The notes under the pieces were generated by a model. The model had not been told where the DNA came from and did not search any database. It was given only the letters and a program-made list of their open reading frames with translations. A stretch of DNA of 12,733 bases from the NCBI GenBank assembly GCA_035541265.1, contig DATKNQ010000098.1, positions 1 to 12,733 of the forward strand, in the 5' to 3' direction. Both the position numbers and the translations under genes were made by a program. This stretch comes from Bog-159 sp035541265 (GTDB lineage: Bacteria; Acidobacteriota; Terriglobia; Bryobacterales; Bryobacteraceae). Shown here one piece after another: positions 1-6,346 of this stretch (its first letter is position 1; each line of letters begins with the position of its first letter).

Positions 1-2
1 CC

Positions 3-1472
3 AGCAATGCCGAAGCCCAGAAGTTTTTCGACCAGGGGCTGGCGCTCATGTACGGCTTCAACCGCTACGAGGCGCTACGCTCGTTTCGCAAGGCAGCGGA
101 ACTGGACCCGTCGGCGGCGATGGCCTATTGGGGCATGGCCATGGCGCAGGGTCCGTACGTCAACATGGATGGCGATGCCGAGTACAACATGACGGCGTCG
201 TGCGAGGCGGCAGAGTCAGGCTTGAAGATCACCAGCGCTCCGGAGCACGAGCGCGCCTATCTACTTGCGGCCGCCGCTCGGTGCCCCGAGTATCAGCCGC
301 AGCCTTACACGGAAGCCATGCGCAGTTTGGCCGCGCGCTGGCCGGATGATCTGGATGCTCTCACGCTATACGCCGAGAGCCTGCTGGTTCCCGTCCGTTG
401 GCATTGGTACGCGAACGACGGCACACCGGCCGCCGGCGTAGCGGACGCGGAGCATGCCCTGGAAGAAGTCATGCGGCGCTGGCCGGATCATCCCGGCGCA
501 AATCATCTCTACATCCACGCCGTCGAATCGTCGCGCAATCCGGAGCGCGCCATTCCAAGCGCTCAGCGGCTGATGGGCATCATGCCGTGGGCCGGCCACA
601 TGGTGCACATGCCGGGTCATATCTGGCTGGTACTCGGCGATTACGAACTGGCCGCTTCGGTCAACGAACGGGCCGTCGCCGTGGACCGCGAATACCTGTC
701 GCGCACGCTGGTCACGCACAGCGGATACGGCGCCTACTACATCCATAATCTCCATTTCGTGGCCTACGCGCGCTGGATGCAGGGTCGCCAGGCGGACGGC
801 TTGCGCGCCGCCGAGGACATGGCGGCTTCCCTTCGGGTCATCGCGGAGACCATGCCGGAAATGGCGGACGCATTCAACTCGGTGACCATTTTCGGGCGCG
901 TACGTTTTCACGACTGGGACGGCATCCTGAAAATGCCGCAGCCCACAGAAAGCATGCACCAGAGCCTGGCGATGTGGCGCTACGCCCGCGCGGAGGCCTT
1001 CGCCGCGCGCGGCGATCGCGCGGCCGGCCGGCAGGAGCAAGCCGCGCTGGAAGCCATCCGCGCCGGTCTTCCGGCCGATGCAATGATAGGCTACAACAAG
1101 GCGTCCGACGTACTGGGCCTGGCGCTCGAAATCGTGGAAGCGCGCCTGGCAGCCAAGCCTGCCGAGGCCGTTCCGCACTGGCAGCGCGCGGTCGCGATAC
1201 AGGATAATTTCAACTACGATGAGCCGCCGGATTGGTTTTATCCCGTGCGCGAGTCACTTGGAGCCGCGCTGTTGCGGTCGGGCAATGCGGTGGAAGCCGA
1301 GGCCGTGTTTCGCGAAGGGGTAAAGCGATCCCCGCGCAACGGCCGCATGCTCTTCGGCCTCATGGAATCGCTGCGGTCGCAGGGCAAAGACGAAGATGCA
1401 GCCTGGGTGAAACGCGAATTCGACGCCGCCTGGGCGAAGGCCGATATCCAACTGACGCTCGCCGAGATGTAG
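3..1472 (+). CDS. TPR-repeat protein of an uncharacterised family with conserved His clusters (5' end missing)
   Basis: The reading frame is open from the first complete codon of the window, so the gene begins upstream; the ATG at 48 is internal, because the preceding residues (SNAEAQKFFDQGLAL) already form the first helix of a TPR-like repeat. 489 residues are visible. TPR-type helix pairs can be seen at the N-terminus (YEALRSFRKAAELDPS, AMAYWGMAMAQG), in the middle (GDYELAASVNERAVAVD) and at the C-terminus (AALLRSGNAVEAEAVFREGVKRSPRNG). Between them lie histidine-rich segments HLYIHAVE (nt 504-527), GHMVHMPGHIW (nt 594-626) and YYIHNLHF (nt 738-761). From memory these recur in a widespread bacterial TPR family without a known function. 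TPRs usually mediate protein contacts; a metal site is only a guess. The N-terminus is missing, so a signal peptide cannot be judged. The stop lies two bases from the end of the convergent GH9 gene. Confidence 0.88.
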   Translation, partial: SNAEAQKFFDQGLALMYGFNRYEALRSFRKAAELDPSAAMAYWGMAMAQGPYVNMDGDAEYNMTASCEAAESGLKITSAPEHERAYLLAAAARCPEYQPQPYTEAMRSLAARWPDDLDALTLYAESLLVPVRWHWYANDGTPAAGVADAEHALEEVMRRWPDHPGANHLYIHAVESSRNPERAIPSAQRLMGIMPWAGHMVHMPGHIWLVLGDYELAASVNERAVAVDREYLSRTLVTHSGYGAYYIHNLHFVAYARWMQGRQADGLRAAEDMAASLRVIAETMPEMADAFNSVTIFGRVRFHDWDGILKMPQPTESMHQSLAMWRYARAEAFAARGDRAAGRQEQAALEAIRAGLPADAMIGYNKASDVLGLALEIVEARLAAKPAEAVPHWQRAVAIQDNFNYDEPPDWFYPVRESLGAALLRSGNAVEAEAVFREGVKRSPRNGRMLFGLMESLRSQGKDEDAAWVKREFDAAWAKADIQLTLAEM

Positions 1473-1474
1473 GC

Positions 1475-3562
1475 TCACATGCCGGGCGCGCCGCCCGGTT
1501 GCTGGCCGATGCGCCACGACCACATCAGGAACGATGTTGCCGTCAGGTCGATGGCCGGTTCCGTAGTGCTGTAAGACTGCACGTTATCCTTATATACCGC
1601 GTAGCCCGACGAGCCGTACGCGCCGTCGTTGCCGTTGAAGATCTTGAACGGATTCCCGCCGCCGGCCGGGCACAGGAGCATGCCGTCGAGTGTGCCCGCG
1701 GTGGCCCCGTAAGAAGGCCCTTCGGACGCCGCGCCCCACAACACCGGCACGCCGCCCGAAGTGCCGTCCAGCGCGCCGGCCAGGTTGGCGACCTGGTGCT
1801 GGATGCAGTTGGGGAACGTGGTGGAACCATCGCCCACGATGAACGACGAACCCCACGCATTCGCGCCCAAGATGTTCGCCAGCCAGCGGCGCGAGTAAGT
1901 GTCGTATGCGCGGTTGCCCGTCAGATAAAAAGCTTCCTTCGCCATGACCGAAAGCCCGGCGCCGTGCGAGGTCGTGTCACTGTTCCAGTCGTCTCCGAAG
2001 CCCCAGGCGTCGCTGCCGGCACGCGTGATCGCGTCGCCTACCTGCCTCAACAACTGGCTACGAATCCCCTGCAGATTCACCGCCAGACCCTGAGGGTCGC
2101 CCGCCATGCGGAGGGCGCGAAACAATTCGAAGTGCGCCAGGCCACTGACGTCGTATAGGTTCAGTGTGTCGGAGTTACCCGTTTTGTAGATCTTGGTAAT
2201 ATAGTTACTCGCGTACTGCGCCGCTTGTGTCAAGTAAGTCATCGGATTAGTCACGGGTAGTCCCGGGGGCGGATCCGGGCCTGCGGACTTCAGCGCGAAA
2301 TAGAGCTCCGTGGCGCCCAGTTCCATGTCGTCGTCCCAGACGGTTTCCGGATACCCGTCAAACGGAACGATCGTCAACAAGCAATTCGAACAAGTGCCAC
2401 TGCCGGCGGATGGTGCCGGGTCAGGATAAGTCGTGTCCGCCAAGGCAAAGATATCTTCCGCGTCCTTCAGACACTGGTTGGCGAGGCTGGGATGGGATGT
2501 CCGGTTGATCTGATAGCACGTCGCAAACGCCGCCGCCAGGCGTCCGGCGAGGTTCGGGCTGATTGGCGAGCCGGCCGGTCCGGCCACGAATACCGGCCGG
2601 TGGCAGATGTAAGTAGCGGAGCTGGAGCATCCGTCCCAGTCATCGTCAGCCTGAGGGAGCCTCCAGATGTCGTAGTCACTCAACAGGTTGGGGAAGTTAT
2701 CCCAGTCCTGGCTGTTGCCGACCTGGTAATAAAGCGTCTTACTGGCGTCGTTCCACATCTTCAACAGAAATGAGACGCCGAAACGGGCCTCCGGCGTGAA
2801 GTCCGCGGACGACGGCGCCCCGGCTGCCGCGCCAGCGTAAGAAATGGAGTTGGGCGGAGCGGGCGGATGCGCCGGGGCGGACGGTCCCATCTGACCCGGA
2901 AAATCGCGGATGCCGATCTCCTGCAGCGCCACCGCATAACTGATGGTCTCCACGTACTTCAGGTAGTCGCCGGCATCCCACCAGCCGCCAGATGCGTCGA
3001 TGATTTCACCCGTAGCCGTCAGCGGCTTGACCGTGGTCGTGATCATGTCGTTGTTGTCGAGCGGAGGTGTCAGATACACGGTGGCGCTGGTGTCGTTGAG
3101 GTGGCCGGGCGCGCTGCGCAGAGCATTGGGTACGTAGTTCGGCCCATCGCGCTCCGTTTCGTAGAAAAACTTGGTGTTCAGCAGCAAGCCGGAATAGAGA
3201 GTCGCGGGGTCCGCCACGGGGAAGAGCGGAGAAGTGGCGGCCGCCGGGCCGGCCACCGAGATCGAGTAGCTGTGGCCCGCGGGAACCGCGAAGTCCAGGG
3301 TGTAGATCGAGTAAGTCAGAGTTGCACTGTTGCTCCAGGTGCCCAGTAGAGCGCCGGCCGCACCGGAGAACACCGCCTGTCCACTCGCATTGAGCACCTC
3401 AAACGTGGCACCCGTCTCCGGGACGGTCGACATCAAATACGCGCGAAACGGGGAATTACCAGCCTCGTAACCAACCTGGCTGACCCGCACGTACGCAGTT
3501 TGCGCCATCAAACTGCTGACGCACCAGCTACACAGAATGACGGAAAGAATCTTCAGTCCCAT
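1475..3562 (-). CDS. Secreted glycoside hydrolase family 9 enzyme (endoglucanase-like)
   Basis: A 695-residue exported enzyme that probably hydrolyses beta-1,4-glucan such as cellulose. Residues 1-20 are a signal peptide with likely cleavage after SSLMA. Residues about 22-115 form the N-terminal Ig-like domain of CelD-type GH9 enzymes (YVRVSQVGYEAGNSPFRAYL). The (alpha/alpha)6 catalytic domain runs from about 120 to 688. GGWWDAGDYLKYV holds the catalytic Asp pair D196 and D199, and YKDNVQSYSTTEPAIDLTA holds the general acid E668. The segment WGSSFIVGDG (570-579) matches the conserved stretch before the GH9 histidine signature, but the usual H-x-R that follows is replaced by CIQHQ (586-590). 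The protein ends just after the catalytic Glu, with no carbohydrate-binding module or anchor. The ATG has no clear Shine-Dalgarno sequence, but TATACT lies 8 bases upstream. The gene is divergent from GH3. Family assignment is firm; substrate is inferred. Confidence 0.93.
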   Translation of the reverse strand: MGLKILSVILCSWCVSSLMAQTAYVRVSQVGYEAGNSPFRAYLMSTVPETGATFEVLNASGQAVFSGAAGALLGTWSNSATLTYSIYTLDFAVPAGHSYSISVAGPAAATSPLFPVADPATLYSGLLLNTKFFYETERDGPNYVPNALRSAPGHLNDTSATVYLTPPLDNNDMITTTVKPLTATGEIIDASGGWWDAGDYLKYVETISYAVALQEIGIRDFPGQMGPSAPAHPPAPPNSISYAGAAAGAPSSADFTPEARFGVSFLLKMWNDASKTLYYQVGNSQDWDNFPNLLSDYDIWRLPQADDDWDGCSSSATYICHRPVFVAGPAGSPISPNLAGRLAAAFATCYQINRTSHPSLANQCLKDAEDIFALADTTYPDPAPSAGSGTCSNCLLTIVPFDGYPETVWDDDMELGATELYFALKSAGPDPPPGLPVTNPMTYLTQAAQYASNYITKIYKTGNSDTLNLYDVSGLAHFELFRALRMAGDPQGLAVNLQGIRSQLLRQVGDAITRAGSDAWGFGDDWNSDTTSHGAGLSVMAKEAFYLTGNRAYDTYSRRWLANILGANAWGSSFIVGDGSTTFPNCIQHQVANLAGALDGTSGGVPVLWGAASEGPSYGATAGTLDGMLLCPAGGGNPFKIFNGNDGAYGSSGYAVYKDNVQSYSTTEPAIDLTATSFLMWSWRIGQQPGGAPGM
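1482..1498. repeat. GC-rich perfect inverted repeat at the convergent gene ends
   Basis: CCGGGCG and CGCCCGG form a perfect 7-bp stem around the 3-base loop CGC. It begins ten bases after the TPR stop codon and lies inside the last codons of the opposing GH9 gene. Only two T residues follow on the plus strand, so it is not a standard intrinsic terminator. It could still protect the TPR mRNA 3' end or weakly stop transcription. In a GC-rich genome a chance palindrome is also possible. Confidence 0.35.
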
Positions 3563-3630
3563 TTCGAACGAGTATAGCCCACGATGAGGACGATGGCTGG
3601 CGCGGAGTTATGATTGTCTTCCGAGGAAGT
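3563..3630. promoter_or_regulatory. Divergent GH9/GH3 control region
   Basis: Only 68 bp separate the GH9 start from the preferred GH3 start, so both promoters must sit here or within the flanking codons. On the minus strand TATACT (3576-3571) is a good -10 element, 8 bases before the GH9 ATG, with no recognisable -35 at 17 bp. Such a placement would give an almost leaderless GH9 transcript, which fits the missing ribosome-binding site. On the plus strand no good -10/-35 pair is seen. A direct repeat ACGATG (3581-3586 and 3590-3595, 9-bp period) lies in the middle and could be a regulator site. Confidence 0.45.
3623..3629 (+). promoter_or_regulatory. Ribosome-binding site that favours the GH3 start at 3631
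   Basis: GAGGAAG stands directly before the ATG at 3631 and is a better Shine-Dalgarno match than the GGAG (3604-3607) that ends two bases before the alternative ATG at 3610. The spacing at 3631 is short (four bases after GAGG), so the choice is a preference rather than a proof. A start at 3631 also gives the more conventional signal peptide. Confidence 0.45.
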
Positions 3631-6213
3631 ATGACCAAATCACATCTGGTTGTCCTGCTCGCCTGTGCCGGCCTGCCCCTCGCCGCGCAGGTTTATCAAG
3701 ATCCCGCGCAACCCGTCAATGAGCGCGTGGACGATCTGGTCGCCCGCATGACGCTGGACGAGAAAGCCTCGCAACTGCTGAGCCAGTCTCCGGCCATCGG
3801 CCGGCTGGGTGTGCCGGCCTACGACTGGTGGAACGAGTGCCTCCACGGCGTCGCGCGCGCGGGCCGCGCGACCGTATTTCCGGAGACCATCGGCATCGCC
3901 GCGACGTGGGACACCGGTCTCGTCTTTCGCATGGCTACCGCGATCTCGGATGAGGCGCGCGCCAAGTATAACGAATTCATCCGGCGCGGTAAGCACGGCA
4001 TCTACGAGGGACTCACATTCTGGACGCCGAATATCAATATTTTCCGCGATCCGCGCTGGGGGCGGGGCATGGAGACCTACGGGGAAGATCCTTACCTGAC
4101 CGGCCGCATGGCGGTGCAGTTCATCCACGGCATGGAGGGCAACGATCCGAAGTATATGAAGACCGTTGCGACGGCCAAGCATTACGCCGTGCACAGCGGG
4201 CCGGAGTCCACGCGCCATGTGGCCGACATCCGCGTTTCTGATGACGATCTGCGCAATACCTACCTGCCGCAGTTCGCCGCGGCCGTAAAAGAGGGCGGCG
4301 TGTATTCGGTCATGTGCGCCTACAACAGCGTCGACGGCCTGCCGGCATGCGCGAATCCCATGCTGCTCGGCCAGATTCTGCGCGGCGAGTGGAACTTCCC
4401 GGGTTACGTGGTCTCGGATTGCGGCGCGGTCGGCGACATCTATCAGGGTCACCAGGCGGCGAAGACTGCGGAGGAGGGCGTGGCTCTGGCCGTCAAGGCC
4501 GGCACGGATCTGGATTGCGGCCTGGAATATGAGAATGTAGCGGCCGCGGTTCGCGCCGGCCTGCTGCCGGAGAAGGACGTCGATACAGCGCTGCGCCGCC
4601 TGCTGACGGCGCGCTTCAAACTGGGTATGTTCGATCCGCCAGAAATGGTGCCCTGGACGCACGTTCCCTACAGCGTGAATGAGAGCCCCGAACACCAGGA
4701 ACTGGCCCGTGAGGTGGCGCGCGAATCGATCGTGCTTCTGAGGAACGAAGGCGGTCTTCTGCCGCTCGACCGCCGTGTGAAGACCATTGCGGTGATTGGG
4801 CCGAATGCGGATTCCGTCGAGGTGATGCTCGGCAACTACAACGGCCAGCCGTCGTACCCGGTGACGCCGCTTGAAGGCATCCGGCAGAAGGTTTCGCCGG
4901 ACACGCGCGTGCTCTATGCGCGCGGCTCGGATCTGGCCGAAGGCATGCCTTTGCTCGAAACTGTACCCGCGTCGGCGCTTTACACCTCAGGCGGCGCGGA
5001 CCGCAGCCACGGGCTCAACGCCGAATACTTCAATACCGCGGCCTTCAACGGGCGCGCCTATTTCAGCACGGCGTTTGTGTCGGGCGCGATGCGCAAGGCT
5101 GCCGTGATTCCGGCGAACCCGCAGCCGCTGTTCACGCGCATCGATCCCCAAGTGGATTTCAATTGGTGGGACGGCGCGCCGCGCGCGGATATGAACGACG
5201 ATGATTTCGGCGTGCGCTGGACCGGATTTCTGGCGCCGCCGGTCACCGGGAAATATCAGTTGGGAGCGACCGGCCTCAACGCCTACGAAGTTTACCTGAA
5301 CGGCAAGCCGCTGGTCGCCCGCGAAAACGTACACGAGCGCGGCTACGAATACGAAACCGTGGACCTGGAAGCCGGCAAACTCTATCCCATCCGCGTGGAT
5401 TTCCACGAAGTGCACGGCGATGCGGACGTTCGCCTGGTGTGGGCGCCGCCGCATGCCGGCTATGCGGAGGAAGCGGTCAAAATCGCACAGCAGGCCGACG
5501 TGGTGTTGATGTTCCTGGGGCTCTCGCCGCGTCTCGAAGGTGAAGAGATGCCTGTGCACATTGAAGGCTTCAGCGGCGGCGACCGAGTGCGGCTGGGCTT
5601 CCCACAAGTGCAGGAAGCGCTGCTCCAGCGCGTGTCAGCGTTGGGCAAGCCGGTGGTGCTCGTGCTTTTGAACGGCAGCGCGGTAGCGGTAAACTGGGCG
5701 CACGACCACGTGCCCGCCATTGTCGAGCTATGGTATCCGGGTCAAGCCGGCGGCACGGCTCTGGCCGATGTGCTCTTCGGCGATTACAATCCCGGGGGAC
5801 GCTTGCCGGTGACCTTCTATAAATCCGAGGACCAGTTACCACCGTTCGACGATTACAGCATGAAAGGCCGGACTTACCGCTACTTCGAAGGCGAGCCGCT
5901 TTACCCGTTTGGCTATGGGCTGAGTTACACGACGTTCGCCTACAGTAACCTGCGCGCGCCGGACGGAGTGAGCGCCAATAGTCCGATTCAAGTGTCGGTG
6001 GACGTCGAGAACACCGGCCAGCGCGCCGGCGATGAAGTCGTGCAGCTATATATAAAGCATCCTGGAGTGGTGCGCGAGCTGGCCGGTTTCGAGCGAGTCA
6101 CATTGCAGCCGGGAGAGAAGCGGACGGTGGCATTTGGAGCGACGCGGTCCGCTGCGGGCGAAATCGGCCTCTCGATCGGCGAATTGCACCATAACTGCCG
6201 GATATTGCCGTGA
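3631..6213 (+). CDS. Secreted GH3 beta-glycosidase with PA14 domain (beta-xylosidase/beta-glucosidase type)
   Basis: Residues are numbered from the ATG at 3631 (860 aa; starting at 3610 adds seven). The signal peptide MTKSHLVVLLACAGLPLAAQ implies export. The GH3 N-terminal barrel covers about 30-340, with YDWWNECLHGVAR, the substrate-binding KHYAVHSGPE and the nucleophile D263 in YVVSDCGAV. WWNE and SDCGA are typical of beta-xylosidase-like GH3 enzymes rather than SDW-type beta-glucosidases. The second GH3 domain starts near 365 (ESIVLLRNEGGLLPL). It is interrupted at about 460-607 by a PA14 domain (LNAEYFN, FGVRWTGFLAPPVTGKYQL, VYLNGKPL) and resumes with FLGLSPRLEGEEM, whose Glu residues near 636-639 include the likely acid/base. 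A fibronectin-III-like domain (SVDVENTGQRAGDEVVQLYI) ends the protein, with an unusually short last part. The enzyme probably releases single sugars from oligosaccharides made by the adjacent GH9. Exact specificity cannot be read from sequence. Confidence 0.93.
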   Translation: MTKSHLVVLLACAGLPLAAQVYQDPAQPVNERVDDLVARMTLDEKASQLLSQSPAIGRLGVPAYDWWNECLHGVARAGRATVFPETIGIAATWDTGLVFRMATAISDEARAKYNEFIRRGKHGIYEGLTFWTPNINIFRDPRWGRGMETYGEDPYLTGRMAVQFIHGMEGNDPKYMKTVATAKHYAVHSGPESTRHVADIRVSDDDLRNTYLPQFAAAVKEGGVYSVMCAYNSVDGLPACANPMLLGQILRGEWNFPGYVVSDCGAVGDIYQGHQAAKTAEEGVALAVKAGTDLDCGLEYENVAAAVRAGLLPEKDVDTALRRLLTARFKLGMFDPPEMVPWTHVPYSVNESPEHQELAREVARESIVLLRNEGGLLPLDRRVKTIAVIGPNADSVEVMLGNYNGQPSYPVTPLEGIRQKVSPDTRVLYARGSDLAEGMPLLETVPASALYTSGGADRSHGLNAEYFNTAAFNGRAYFSTAFVSGAMRKAAVIPANPQPLFTRIDPQVDFNWWDGAPRADMNDDDFGVRWTGFLAPPVTGKYQLGATGLNAYEVYLNGKPLVARENVHERGYEYETVDLEAGKLYPIRVDFHEVHGDADVRLVWAPPHAGYAEEAVKIAQQADVVLMFLGLSPRLEGEEMPVHIEGFSGGDRVRLGFPQVQEALLQRVSALGKPVVLVLLNGSAVAVNWAHDHVPAIVELWYPGQAGGTALADVLFGDYNPGGRLPVTFYKSEDQLPPFDDYSMKGRTYRYFEGEPLYPFGYGLSYTTFAYSNLRAPDGVSANSPIQVSVDVENTGQRAGDEVVQLYIKHPGVVRELAGFERVTLQPGEKRTVAFGATRSAAGEIGLSIGELHHNCRILP

Positions 6214-6346
6214 CTATCGGCGGAACTCCCGTGGAATCAGCGGATAGACGCTTGCAATTTCTTCATCGGTTTGCAGTCTGTTTGTAACAATTCGAGCTGC
6301 CTCGCCGGGTTACCATCACAAAGATAATTCCAATAGAGGTTCGCTC
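6214..6346 (+). promoter_or_regulatory. Intergenic leader upstream of the TonB-dependent receptor
   Basis: This 133-bp gap is relatively AT-rich in its centre (6252-6292, with TTGCAA and TTGTAACAATT), as expected for a promoter zone, but I find no -35/-10 pair with proper spacing. GATAAT at 6323-6328 resembles a -10 box but is too close to the ribosome-binding site. A weak 4-bp hairpin, CGAG-CTGC-CTCG, lies at 6293-6304. No intrinsic terminator for the GH3 gene is visible, so read-through from GH3 into the receptor gene is possible. Confidence 0.35.
6335..6339 (+). promoter_or_regulatory. Ribosome-binding site of the TonB-dependent receptor
   Basis: AGAGG sits seven bases before the ATG at 6347. 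This is good spacing and supports that start, together with the complete signal peptide that follows. Confidence 0.65.

Noticed and set aside
366..1178. Long minus-strand open frame opposite the TPR gene
   Set aside because: The plus-strand frame has clear TPR motifs; the antisense product shows no family pattern and arises from GC-rich codon bias.
1232..2158. Plus-strand open frame spanning the TPR/GH9 junction
   Set aside because: It crosses two well-supported genes in the wrong frame; the product is Arg/Ala-rich and without motifs.
3610..3630. GH3 start at the upstream ATG (adds MIVFRGS)
   Set aside because: Possible, but the ATG at 3631 has the better ribosome-binding site and a standard signal peptide, and leaves more room for a promoter.
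3640..4695. Minus-strand open frame of about 350 codons opposite the GH3 catalytic domain
   Set aside because: GH3 motifs and the nucleophile lie on the plus strand; the antisense translation is His/Arg-rich with no domain.
6214..6247. CTATC ... GATAG arms after the GH3 stop as a terminator
   Set aside because: Only a 5-bp stem with a loop of more than 20 bases and no T-tract.
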